Source: Mariannaea sp. PMI_226 (Eukaryota; Ascomycota; Sordariomycetes; Hypocreales; Nectriaceae). Taken from it: 64,000 nt of DNA. The notes beneath the pieces are model-generated. The model searched no databases and had not been told where the DNA came from. It was given only the letters and a program-made list of their open reading frames with translations. The stretch is from assembly GCA_024336345.1 (NCBI GenBank), contig JANFOG010000015.1:806001-870000 (forward strand). Direction: 5' to 3'. The translations under genes and the position numbers were made by a program. Shown here piece by piece: positions 34,008-45,891 of this stretch; positions within the stretch are counted from its first letter, which is position 1; every line of letters starts with the position of its first letter.

Positions 34008-35149
34008 TTAGGGAGCAGCACACTTGGACTTGGTGCAGATCAGATCATCAGAGCAATCATTCTCGGAAGAGCAAGGAGCACCTGGACGCTGATGAGTAAC
34101 TGAACACTGTTTCGATCGTCAGGGAGAGGGAGCGTTATCACCTTTACAATGGCCAACCCACGAGCAAGTGTTACTGGAACCACCGTTGGAACCACCGCTG
34201 GAGCCACCGCTTGAACCTCCAGTGGTTTCGTTCCCAGCCGCGCTGTTTCCGATGCGACTGATCAACTTGTCGCCGAGGGACTGGATACTAGCCTCAAACT
34301 GAGCATAGCTGCCAGCATTCCACTTTGCCTTGGCGCCGGGGACGGCATCGGAGCCCGGGAAAGCAATGTATAGAACATCGTTTCCATCATGGCCAGCGTT
34401 TCCATTCATTCCTTTACCGAAGCAGGCGGTAGCAAGCGAGATGGAGGCCTCGCCAACCATAGGGTACTTGCCGTCATCACCATTCTCATCACCCCATATA
34501 CCATAAATCTTGAAAAGTAATGTCAATCAAATAATTCTGAAACTATACAGCAGAAAGGTTGAATATGTTGTTCTTCACCTACCAGCTTGTCACCGCATAC
34601 GACGGCCATCACGCTCAGGGGCTCAATACCATAGTGCTGAGGATCAAAGTTGACGTAGCCTTTCTTGGACCCGGTGTTGCCGAAGACAACATAAGGGTGC
34701 ACATTGGCATCAAGGTCTTTTACACCCTGCCCATAACTTGCGACAGTATCCATAAAGGAAGTCATCGACTGGGTGTCTCCCGAGGAACCGCAGCGGCCAT
34801 CATCAGCAGCGCTGCCCTGGATACCGTCGCAATCAATATCCATATTGACCAGGGCGCCGTTCACACCCTGAAGATATACAACGTTGTAGTCGGCGATGTG
34901 GTCACCACAGTATGATGACTCTTTAATGAAGACGTTAGTTATCGAAACAAAGCCGGGTGTCGTTCAATTACACTTACTGCCGCTGTCGCCATCGGTACTG
35001 TAGAAGCCCGTAGCAAGCTTGTTGCTGCAGCTCCCCTTGCTTACAATATTCGAGTAGAAATTCTTGACGTTCGTAGGGACATCGCGGGCATTGGTGAGGC
35101 CAAGAAGGGTGGTGGCGGCCACGACGAGAGAGGTGCGTAGAATAGGCAT
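34008..35149 (-). CDS. Secreted GH75 endo-chitosanase with C-terminal Cys-rich tail
   Basis: Exons 35149-34978, 34920-34583, 34508-34142 and 34081-34008 give 316 residues. A signal peptide (MPILRTSLVVAATTLLGLTNA) precedes the GH75 domain. Domain marks: SSYCGDHIADYNVVYLQG, MDIDCDG, and CGDKLIYGIWGDENGDDG, where Asp177 and Glu190 fit the reported catalytic pair of the Fusarium solani enzyme in spacing. After about residue 250 a Gly/Ser repeat linker (GGSSGGSSGGS) leads to CSWVGHCKG and, through a fourth exon, GAPCSSENDCSDDLICTKSKC, a six-or-more-cysteine module. The enzyme cleaves chitosan outside the cell. The Cys-rich tail may bind substrate or wall, but its role is not established. It is the only secreted enzyme within the amino-acid block and may be there by chance. 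Confidence 0.9.
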
Positions 35150-38100
35150 CGTTGTTTACGAAGGAGCCAGGAAGAAGCAAAAAAAGAAGGAAGAAAAAAG
35201 AATGGATAGAGTGAATCTAGTAAAAAGGAATGATAGACAGAAGCCAGTTCCCGATGAACAAGAACGATATCATTATTGCGGCGACTGATGCTAGAGGTTT
35301 ATATCATTGACATCACGAATCAGAAGTTCCTTGACATTGGCAGGGGCCAGAAGGGCTCAGCCTCCGTGTTTCGTTTCTAGTAGTCCTGAAAACCAAGCGA
35401 AACTATGATCCCGCTCTGTCCCCCTCCCTCCCATAATCGTCTTTGGGACGGACCTGAACAGCTCATTCGGAGGAAGCTAGGGTGTACACAGTAAGCAATG
35501 GTCTATCGATCCTTGTCTCTGGGATCTAAATCAAGAGAACAATGGAGCCATTGCGGTGGAGCCCGGTACTAATGGATTTGAATTGCGCCGGCGGGCCGTA
35601 GGCTGGAAATGGCATAGTAAACTATAATGCGCCTTAGCTTGCTAAACATTTACGTCGCTTGCCTCAAATCTAAAGAAATCCAAGGCACTTCACTCCTCCT
35701 TGTAACTTGTTTGATTCAATGAATCGATGTCGTCCGATCCAAGTCCAGCTGAAAAGCAAAATATATGTCACAGAAGAAGTTTCAAACAATCGTTTTTCGC
35801 CGAACCCTTCTTGAGCTGCTTCCCCGTCCTTTGTATTGACAACGGGTTGAAACAACCTGCCTCATCTTCGGGAAGGCCTCGTTCCATTGTGCATCGCGAT
35901 CGGACCATGCCGAACACAAGGTAGCGTCGCAAAATCGCCATCCTTCCCTTGTGTTAGCTCTTGGTTGCAATCGACTGGTCAATTTGAGCGATCATGCAGA
36001 GCTGACAAACCCTTCACTACCACATGTCCAAAGTTCCTCCGTGATGAAAGAACCCGCCCTCCCTGCTGCCGCGGTTTGACGTAAATAACAATTTACAGTA
36101 TCATGCGAAGCGGACTTGGCGCAAACGATTGCCACATCAATGTGTCAAATTGATGAAACGGATACCTTCATTTCCTTCCAGGGTGTGGGGGAGGGCCATA
36201 GCGTTCGCTCTAGTTGACACTAAGGTTATACGATGATAAACGGAGTAATCCGCCCCTTTCCCTCCCCACTTAAACTACTTAAACTAAGCTATGAAGGGTT
36301 AAGACTAAATATTCGTTCGGATATAATCCTTTTCCAGTACCCAATGGCATAAGAGGTTTCGTATTTCACGTTTCGTATTTCAGTTTTCGTCTGCGTGACA
36401 CCCGATCCTACCAATATAAAGTTTGGTTAGTGTGCAGATTTGCAAAAGAGGAGCTCCTTAAGCTTGTAGAGTGCCTGCTTCTGCTCTACAAAGTATGTAG
36501 TTGTCCTACAGCTATTATTCATGTCGCTGTACAAGACTGTGTGAACTTTTGTCAAAATTGCGCTTCCATTCATTCATTCAAAAGGTCGATAGTCCCGCAA
36601 AATTCGGTCCCTCCTCAATCTAGTCCCAGATAATAGCAATAACGCTTTGCCTAATTTCTCAACGCCGTTTCTAGATTGAGCGCGGACAACAGAGACACCG
36701 GATACCCCTCCAAGTATGAGCACTAGTTTGGCCTGGGGTTGTCAGGTGGTTGAGGAAACTCCGTAGCTGCCTTGACAATTTTCAACTCTGGTTTTTTGGT
36801 CTCTTATGTAGTGATAGGTTGAATTCCCTCTCTTCTGGCAACAAGAGAATGTTTTATGCAACTCAAGACGTTTGTTCTAACGTAGAAAAGCTGTAATACT
36901 TGAAATCTCTTGGTCAGGTTATTGATGCAACACTCTTTCTTTTGCCTGAATTATTCTTTTTATCTATTACATTATTTTTATAGCCTTTATTACCAACATA
37001 AGGTTTTCTAAGATTGGCCCAGACTGGTCAAATCTCAATTGACGCAAGTTCCTCTGGTGTCAGCTCCCCAGTAAGCCTCCCTAGCCCATCTCCCTACAAT
37101 GTTATTCCGAGAAGCGGCATAATTCAATATATTACGTAATATACCTTTAAGCTCTCGAAGAAAGGAAATCTAGAGTCACACGAGCCGTTCATAAAAGCCT
37201 CGAAGAGGTTTGACTGACCAGCATCTGCTTCAGTTTGACGTGGACCTAGTGTCAACGACAGAGGATCAGCTGCGACTCTCTGATAATATATGCATTCAAA
37301 TACGCTCTGGCTGCCGCTCAAGGGACCCAAAAAAATCCAAGTCAGAAGTCTACGCCTACATAGTTGAAGGAGAGTCTGCATTACCAGCTGCTTGATTTGG
37401 CTCATAACCACCATTCAGGCCCGCGACTTTCTATCTTACTACCTGCACAGGATAATGGTAACACCACGGATAGGGACAAAGTTGCATGAAATTTTAGAAA
37501 GTTATATGCGATATGTAGTGGGGATTTTGGGTGCTTCTGCTTACTGGGAGGAATTGGCGCTAAATTCGATGATTCGAATTTACCCTGCACCCACCCAGGG
37601 TTCGCTCAGAACATCAAGTAATCAAGCTCCTACCTCTCAACGACAACTTTTATGCCAAGAAGACAGAGCCCATAAATGACCCAGATAATATATCTGAATT
37701 TTTTGTCTTAGGATCACCAAGATTAGTAAAAAGAATTGACTCACTACCCTGGATTGGCTGACAATTTTGAACATTTGACCGAGTTATTTGTCCAGTGGAT
37801 AGCATTGCGAGAATAGACAGAAAGTAACAAAATGTACGTTGAAAGAGGCTAGCTAACAATTAAAGGCGGCGAAGAGACTAAGAAGTCAACGAAAAAAAAG
37901 GCATGGAGTCGCGTCGAGCCTACTATATCTAACCAGCAAAGAATATCTGAGTTAAGAGATTCATTTTATGAAGTGAGGGAACTTAAAGTATCCAAGGAAA
38001 GCTATATAATATGCATAAAGACAATGCTTTAATTGTGGGAAATGTCTTGACATGTACACCTGTCAGCAGGTTCAGGAAATCATGCACTCTGGGCCCTTGT

Positions 38101-38922
38101 TGATGAGGTTGCCTATCATCGTACAGCTTTTTCTATAGAAAATGCAGTGGTATTTCCGAATGGAAATTTGAATTCAGTAGTATAGCCTGTTAGTGAATTC
38201 TAGGTTGGTATGGCATTATCTGAACCGCGCTTCCCTATGTTCTCATCATCAATCACGCGCCAGCTACCTCTCTATCTTTCTCAATTCGTCTAAAAAAGTA
38301 TCTGAAACGAAAATAGTAGCCCTATCGTCTTATCAATGGGCACCAGCCTTGGCTGACTTAGATCTTTGGCACAGAAATGGTATTCCATGCATTAATCCTA
38401 CGCATATAGATTTTTATATCATCTTTAAGCTACCTTTCATATTTCACGAAGTCTTATGTAACATTCATTCCAATCCTGACCCAATGAGGTAGTGTGGTAT
38501 AAGCGACTGTTAGTACTAGCGCTATCGTACATTCTGCAAAGATATTATACAACAATTAGCACCTGTTGGTTCGAGGATCTCTGAGCTGTAGCTGCGATGG
38601 TAGTGTTATCTTACCCTTACGCCCTGCCTCAGTAGTAAGACGTGATTCGCTTACTGCCTACCAAGCAAGGAACCAGTAGTTTGCTAGCCTCAATAACAAT
38701 GATTCATACGTCTATTAACTACCTAGAAGTGATGTCTCAATATTCTCCAGATTGTCGATATCAATCAGCATCGCCATAACCCATAACCCGTGTTGGAAGT
38801 CCACAAGAAAGGTTACAGAAAAATTCGGCCTTCTGTGCAACTGTTTTCTGCGCAATATTTGTCCGGCCCCGTTGATTCATTTTTCTAGTTTTGACACCCA
38901 AGGTGGCTTCAAGATGACAAGG
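35150..38922. other. Long A+T-rich gene-free region
   Basis: Nearly 3.8 kb with no frame over about 100 codons that resembles a protein family. The frame at 37392-37679 and its antisense partner have no recognisable motif. A degraded element is possible, but no LTR, terminal repeat or transposase text was recognised. Confidence 0.55.
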
Positions 38923-39386
38923 TTACAATTTGTTAGGAAGTCTGGTTCCACACTTCCAGGCGATCCCGTAACTATTCGAGGAAAATGTGATTGTACTGCC
39001 TCGGGTGACATAGAACGTATCTCCCGCTTTCACGACAGCACTTTGACCGGATTCATCACGTAAAGTTATTTCGCCTATGAATTTCATCAACATACTACAC
39101 GCTGCACATGTCCAGCAATACCTACCTTCGACAACAACGCCAACTTCGTCGTATTCGTAGGTTGGAGGTGTAGCTTCGGGCCCCTTCTCCATTCGAAACC
39201 ATGAACCTGTGATGGGGTTCGTCACCTTTCTATTCTGAGTTCCGAGATAGTCCGCTGTATTCGCGACTGGTTTAGCAGCAAGCAATGAATGAAAGATAAA
39301 TTCCGCTTACCAAAGTAGACATTTGGTATGCCATCCTGCTGGGGTATTTTGAAGATTTCCGTCTTATTTTTGACGTGGAACACCAT
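38923..39386 (-). CDS. EutQ-like single-domain cupin
   Basis: Exons 39386-39311, 39254-39126 and 39074-38923 give 118 residues. The joins create VYFADYLGTQ and VVVEGEITLRDESGQ, restoring the cupin fold. Text such as YDEVGVVVEGEI, VKAGDTFYVTRGSTITFSS and SYGIAW is typical of small EutQ-type (ethanolamine utilisation) cupins in fungi. Metal-binding His are sparse, as in many EutQ-like fungal members, so catalysis is uncertain; bacterial EutQ is an acetate kinase tied to ethanolamine breakdown. The gene is divergent from the FAD amine oxidase, 841 bp apart, suggesting co-regulation and a role in amine metabolism (inference). Soluble, no targeting signal. Confidence 0.83.
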
Positions 39387-40227
39387 TTTAATTGCGATTA
39401 AGTGAAAAGAAAAAGATTAGACTGGTTGCCGTAGATGATTACCATGTTTCCAGAGTCGTTTTTATACATTGCAGTAGGATATATAATGGGGGATGGTTGG
39501 CCTCATGTGGTCTGCTCGCACTAACTTCCCTGAACAGGATTTTTAGACCCATAATGAAACAATAACACACAGTTTCTTCTTTTTAGCTCATCAAAACTCC
39601 CCATATTTCATTTGCACTCCTTTCGTAATGCCACAGGCTTTCTTTCTTCTTGCCTCTGGTTTGTCTGAAGGGTCAGCAATCGTCACGATACAAACGTTGC
39701 CTAACCGCTTCTGGTTATTTAGTACGATGTAATGCGATTGGCCGCCACCGCCCCACGCTGTTCTGATTGCCTAGACACGATCGGTGGGATAACAAATCTG
39801 CTAAACAGTGTATTGATTTTGCACACATGATTGGCTTCGTTCCGTTACCCCGCATATTGTGACTGCACTCCAGCAGTGGTAAAGATTCGGAAGCGGAACA
39901 CATTCTTTCCATAACCCTCCAACTCCATATGGCGACAGGGCTATAGCTTCGGACCGAGGGAAACTCTCCTGGTCCCTGAACTTTGACCACCTAGCGTACA
40001 GTCCAGAAGAGGCAAAATACTCCGTTGATTTTCCTGTAGCATGTTGTTTATTTTATCCGGCACTCTGAGAGACCAATGTGATGCAGTCTTCGGAATCAAT
40101 CCGTTGTACCTTGCGACTTACAAGTGGGCTGCTAGACGAAGTCTTCGATTATAAAAGGTGTCTCTGTTAGCTAAAATGTCCAAAACACAAATCTTGTCCA
40201 TATCTTATACTCGTTTTGAATCCCAAA
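39387..40227. promoter_or_regulatory. Divergent promoter region between cupin and amine oxidase genes
   Basis: 841 bp between two start codons on opposite strands. No single site stands out; a short frame on the minus strand (39715-39990) is not a gene. Confidence 0.4.
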
Positions 40228-41768
40228 ATGCCATCAGTTTCAAGAGAAGGGTTCCTGTGGACGCAACAGGGGGTTCAAGAGGGCCTGGTCACTAATGCAG
40301 TGTACAAAAGCTGCTCGTCAATCCGACAAAGCTATGATGTTATCGTCATCGGTGCAGGATTTGCTGGTCTCGTTGCAGCACGTGATTTGACTCAGAAGCA
40401 TAATTTGAATGTCCTTCTATTGGAGGCCCGTGACCGCATCGGAGGGCGCACATGGACAGCCAAGGTGCTTGGAGAGGAGATCGAGATGGGAGGCACATGG
40501 GTCCATTGGGCACAACCCCATTTATACAGTGAACTGCGCCGCTATGGATTACACGTCAATCTCAAAAAGTCCGCGGGCACTGCCGCGCCATGTCGGCAAC
40601 GATTCAAGCCTGCGCGTGGTCTGCCCCAAGAGGTGCCTGTCGAGGAGACAATGCAGCTTGTGGACCGCATCGCACAGGCTTTTTTCTCAATTGATGGTCG
40701 TACCAGCCGAGATCTGATGCCATACCCTCACGATCCCTTCCGAGAGCCAGCATTGTGGAAGGAATATGATCATTTATCAGTCAAAGACAGACTAGACCAA
40801 CTCGAACAGTTCTCACAGCTTGAGAGAGATGTATTTGAATCGAACATCAGCACATTCGGCAGTGCACCTGGGAAAGATATAGGTTTTACGGAGGCTATAC
40901 GATGGTATGCCCTAGGTGGACACAGTATCGCAGGGGTATTTGAACTCGCTGGCGTCTACAAGATTGGCGATGGAGGAATGACCTCGTTTGCGCAAGCTAT
41001 AATGGGTGATTATACCGGCGACCATCTCTTTGATGCTACTGTCAAAGAGATTAACCATGGTACATCCGAAGTGGTGGTTGTCCTCGAACGGGGACAAAAT
41101 ATCAAAGCAAAGATGGTCGTTTCCACTATTCCCTTGTCAGTAAACCTCTTTCAAGCAATGCCTGATGAAACATACAACGGCTAATGTATAGCAGAAACTG
41201 TTTGAGCGACATCAAGTTCGACTTCCCCTTATCTCCTGTTCGTCAATCAGCAATCGTCAAAGGTCATGTCAACAAAGGTGCTAAAATCCACTTCAAGCTG
41301 AAGACAATGGAACAAGGCTGGTTTGCTACTGCCAATGGCTCTGGTGATTCCTCATATGTTTTCGCGTTCTCTGATCACAACGGTAACCAGCCTTCTGGGC
41401 CATCTGGAACTTGGTGCATTGGATTCGGATACAACAACTGTCTTACGGACAAGAGAGCGTACAAAGAAATAATTGAGCATTTTCAAAGAGACATCCACCC
41501 ATATGCTGATGTCGAGGCGTATGCTACTCATAATTGGATGAATGACCCTTACGCAAAGGGTGCCTGGGCTTGCTGGGGCGCAAATTCCGCAACGCAGTAT
41601 CTTCAGGAGCTTCAAAAGCCACACGGAAGAGTGATTTTTGCAAGTGCCGACTGGGCGGACGGGTGGAGAGGTTTCGTGGATGGAGCAATTGAGCAGGGCC
41701 AACAAGCTGCGCAACAGGTTGTGGCCTCACTCAAGTCCATGCCCGAACCCTTGCGAGCGAATTTGTAA
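40228..41768 (+). CDS. FAD-dependent amine oxidase (monoamine oxidase-like)
   Basis: Exons 40228-41135 and 41195-41768 give 493 residues. The 59-nt intron has GTCAGT and GCAG; only this donor gives STIPLNCLSDIKF, the family's usual text. The dinucleotide-binding motif is VIVIGAGFAGL (residues 38-48), followed by EARDRIGGRTW and MGGTWVHWAQPH. Near the end, RVIFASADWADGWRGFVDGAIEQG matches the C-terminal FAD contact (shown as ADWADGWRGFVDGAI). The enzyme oxidises a primary or secondary amine to imine, giving aldehyde or ketone, ammonia and hydrogen peroxide. No C-terminal membrane anchor or peroxisomal tripeptide is evident (ends RANL). It begins at the ATG at 40228; the frame is open upstream only from a TTG. 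Divergent from the EutQ-like cupin. Confidence 0.88.
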
Positions 41769-42676
41769 ATTAGTTTTCGAATTAGTCTCTCCCTTAGCTA
41801 TTTAACTTGGTCTAGAATAGTTGCACTGTTAATCAGACCCCTAGCCACATCTTTGTCTCTAAGCTATTCTGCCCTCGGGGCAGCACAAACAGTGGGAGAG
41901 CCGCACTGTGTGCCGTTTGAAGCTGTGATGAGTGAACTGTTTATTCAACACCTGTCTCCACAGGCTTTATTTTATTGCTCTCATAAATTGTCCGAAGTGT
42001 GGCCGTCGGTTTCCCTCTGTACTAATTCAGTTGGTAATTCTAGGTTGGGCTCAAGCAGATTCAAGATCGCCTGCTGATATATCTTCAATATCCCGAGCTG
42101 TTCAACTTTGAACTTCGCCCAGGAACGGTTAATATGAATGCATCCTGATTGGGAGCGCACTGCTTACTTATTCGCCCTACTCCTCGAGTTGAATTCAAAG
42201 GTAGAAGATATGCATCATAGAGAACATGGCGCTGAACGTCTTAATTCTTACTTATAGCTCCTACTCCTGGGCGGATGCGAGCAGGAAGACGCTGGGAGAC
42301 GTAAACTAGCTACTCCAAATTGCCGGCCTATCTCAAGTCCAGAAATATAGTTTTTATAAGTGCGAGATCAATGCGGCCCCATCATCATCAACCGGCTAGG
42401 TCTCAAAGGAGGGTGAAGAGGGCCGATCTCGGCAGGGAGAGGAGAGACTTGACCAACCTCCTCAGCCACAGGGAACGGCTTTTTATAAAGCGGGGCTCCT
42501 AACAGTAAGATATGGCCTAGAGGACACCGACTTACAATCCTAGTAGACTCATATGAGATCGTCGAAATAAGACTCACGGGTCAGTTTCGGAGATGCTGCT
42601 CTCCTCCCCGTAAGACCCCCTCAGAAAATACCAATTCATACATCAGCCAGTTTTAGTTTCCCCAACGAGTATTAAT
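41769..42676. other. Convergent intergenic region
   Basis: Shared 3' flank of the amine oxidase and the next regulator. No supported feature. Confidence 0.5.
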
Positions 42677-44713
42677 TCACCCAAATATTGACTCCAGATG
42701 ACTCTCCATCATTATCTTCATCCAATGAACCATTTCAAGAGATTCGGAAGGTTCACATGTCATTCCAACAGTGTCCGTGTCTGCTCTCTTCCAGACCGAC
42801 TCAAGGATCAGACTTGCACGCGTAATCGGTCCAAGTCCAATGAAATCGTACAAGACTTCCAATCGACTTCGCGTAAACGATCGCCAGTGCTGAATCATAT
42901 AATCTGCGGTGGATGAAGTCATCAGTTCGCTTTCAATTGTCCGTACAGAGCCGCACAATATGGGCTCAGGTTTTTCACTGCAGCCTGTACTTCTCGCAGG
43001 TATCCGATCACATTGCAAAGTACTTCCTGCAATGAGCAAAGGAAGTGTAAGAAAAAGGTTGACACGAGACTCTTGTGGTATAGTCGCGATAACGTTTAGG
43101 ATGTTGACTGCTAGCGTCACAAGGAAGCCTCGGCATGGCCTGCTAGATTGCCGTGCTTGCGAATTTCCCGGTGGCGTTCCAAGACCTCTGCTCTTGGCAA
43201 CAAGATCTGGGAAGCAGAGGTATATCTGCAGGAGAGCAGATAAACGATAGATTTGGGCTAACCGAAAGAGGTGATCCAGAGGAGTTATCGCATCTCCCGG
43301 ATCAATAATCTCGACGTCTCTGCGTGGAACAAATTCTAATAGTCGGCGCTCGAGATCTGCTGCGTGCTTGTATTGCTCGGAAAGAATTTCTTCGGAGGCG
43401 GGGGTGGTGCAAGATATTTGTAAAAATATATCTCCCATTATTTTCTGCCGTGATAGAGCCCCAGTCTGTGCCATGTACACAAATACTCGGTTCGAAACAC
43501 CCGTCCATGGATTTGGGCAAATCAAGTGATCGTTCTGTTCATCATGGAGTAAGAGATAGTTGAGTTCTTCTAGCCGTTGGTCAAAGATAAACGATACCAT
43601 CGCTTCCCAATAGGCCAACAAGCCGAAAATGAAGCTGAAAGTACCGGTAGGATGAACGCCTGGCTGATCCTTAGGATTGCTATGCTGCTGTTGTACCATA
43701 AATTCCTTTACCATAATGCGAGCAGTTCGTAAGAATACCACGTCAACGGAAGATACGTTATGCCAGGACTAAGATTTAAGGGTCTGTCAGCCTTGTCCGT
43801 CTCTGAAGGTAAGGTCACTCACCGAAGTCATCCCTAAAAGAATGCTGCCCAGGAGGAGAGTAGAGTCCGTCCCTGCCACCGTACAGAGAGATAACTGAGA
43901 GGTCAAAGACGCAACAGCCTGTTTCCGGTAACTGAGCGCCACATGTATCATATCTGGGCTCTTTTGAGACAAGTGGGCTGCAGACATAGACATCACACAT
44001 TGGAAGAGGAGGGGACAAGAGAACATCATAGTTCCAACGTACGATCGCAAAGGATTGTAGTAGGTGTCGAAACAGGAATTTATGGGACAAATAGAAGAGA
44101 AGTAGTAGTCCGTTAGTATGGACTGATGCGATTCGAAATCTGCGAGTGTTTCTGGACTTAGTAGAGGTAAGGACGACAAAGAGGTTTGGTGGGCCAGGCA
44201 AACGGAAAATTTATCACCAACGTATGTGGAACTATAAGGGAGGTCAGCTGCACCACCTTCGTCAGATGTGTTATGAGCATCATTCTTTGTTGAATCGAAG
44301 GGCTGTCGAGTGAAGGGATGTAGCGATGGTTGTTTCGACATATTCTGGGAATCGCTTGCTCGACCCTGGCCCATCCACGTGGTGGGCTGATGCTTTTGAG
44401 ACCATCTGATGGAGTTATTTGGACCGGGGCACCGATAGCCCTTCTTCGAACAGGGACCGCATGTAGGTACTTTCTCATCACATTTGATGCGCTTGGAGCT
44501 CAAGTTAGTGATTCCTCTTTGGACACCCGCAGATATATTGTTGAAGCTTGTTGATGTCATACACGTTGTTTGCAACGGACACAACCCTCTAAAGTCAGGA
44601 AAATCAGTCACAAGCAATCATAAATAGTCCTTTGTGCGCTGGATCATCATACTGCGTGATTTGACCGAATTTCGGCCAGTGGGTGGAAGGGCCCAGCGTG
44701 AGCGCTCACCCAT
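42677..44713 (-). CDS. Zn2Cys6 transcription factor (Fungal_trans_2 type), split zinc cluster
   Basis: The body is exons 44588-44563, 44491-43823 and 43768-42677. The small exon encodes GCVRCKQR and splices (GTATGA...CCAAG) to RIKCDEKVPTCGPC, giving a canonical C-X2-C-X6-C-X6-C-X2-C-X6-C cluster. Without that intron the first two cysteines would be missing. Upstream of 44588 the frame meets a stop at once, and a CTGACTTTAG acceptor is present, so the start codon lies in another exon. The best candidate is the ATG at 44713, a four-base coding exon with a GTGAGC donor, giving 596 residues starting MEGC; this is a proposal only. The C-terminal part (SPETLADFESHQSIL, CPLLFQCVMSMSAAHL) resembles the Fungal_trans_2 domain also found in the regulator at 49625. 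Nuclear regulator; it follows the amine oxidase tail-to-tail. Confidence 0.75.
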
Positions 44714-45891
44714 TGCAGGCCGGCGTAGATAAGCCCAGCGTCAATTGAATTGCAGGTCAGGTAGCAGGCGAAGATAAGCTGAGAATACAAAGGGGATGAC
44801 CACAAGGTGAAAACCCCTGCCGTTCAAAAGCACGAAAAGCTTGGGGCAATGCGGGGAGTTAAATAAGCCGCACTGCCAAAGAGATGGGGTAGTTATCAGG
44901 TGGTCCAAGCTCTTCTGCCGCCTTAGGCGTCAACCCAGCCAAACCAGCTCCGTCTTGGAGTCCTTTCAATTACATCACTACGCTCCAGGCACCGCCTAGG
45001 CGGTCGGACCGCCCGTCACATATGCGTTCGACGGTAAGGATAAGCTACCCTACATTAACAGAGTGGTTATAGAGGTCTATACGTGGTTTCCCATTCAGCC
45101 TATGGGCCTAGCACATCAAACAGACGAGCATATTACTTACGATTGGTTAGAAATCCGTAAGAGGAAATGCATACTTCCGGTAATTTGAGGCATTTGCTAT
45201 GATCCACAGTTCTTTGCAAAGCCTGACGACGTTGATCTGGACCAGTACCTGGACTGTCGAAACGAGCCTGATCCTAAGATGTGGTGTTCGGATTTGGGCG
45301 CCGGATCCGCCCAGGGTGATATCTTGTAGAATCAAGTAGTTTTATTGGTATTGGGCACATATTGGCTGCCTTCCAGGTTGTGAAAGGGGTTGACCAAGAT
45401 GGGGTAGAGATGGAGATTGATTTTAAGCTTAAGATCACCGCTCTCCCTTCACTTGCCAATGTACCGGAAGACTTTTCATACAATATCATGCCAAGAATTA
45501 AAAAAAAACATAACAGGAGAATGAAAACAGTGGGCAACGAGTAGTCTTATGATGGGATTTAAATCACTTCGGAACGACTCAATTAATAAATTCTATTTTT
45601 TTAACAAAGGGTAGTTATAATTATAATGTTCTCTTATGATAAGATATGAGATTAAGATGACATGATAATACTTACACTGTCGTAAAATATGCAACGGCAA
45701 CGAGTAAAATGTGGCAGTTGCAGCCCAGAATCTCCACTGCACGACTCTCTGCCTTTCAGGAGGAGAGGAGAGACACACGTAAATTAACAAGACCCATTAT
45801 CAAGCCGTAAACTAGCGAGCGAATATAGTACGATGATTGATAGCATAGAAAAATGATGTAACTATGAAATCAAATGGGTATGCCTTGGACT
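44714..45891. other. Intergenic region upstream of the Zn2Cys6 gene
   Basis: Contains CGG palindromes annotated separately. Otherwise A+T-rich towards 45540-45890 with no coding support. Confidence 0.5.
44992..45013. promoter_or_regulatory. Overlapping CGG inverted repeats, candidate Zn2Cys6 binding site
   Basis: CCGCCTAGGCGG (44992-45003) is a perfect palindrome, and GGCGGTCGGACCGCC (44999-45013) is a perfect 7-bp inverted repeat around one base. Zn2Cys6 dimers typically bind paired CGG triplets. The site is about 280 bp upstream of the proposed start of the regulator, so autoregulation is possible (inference). Confidence 0.4.

Noticed and set aside
37392..37679. 95-codon frame in the A+T-rich gap
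   Set aside because: Opposed by another frame on the minus strand and without recognisable motif.
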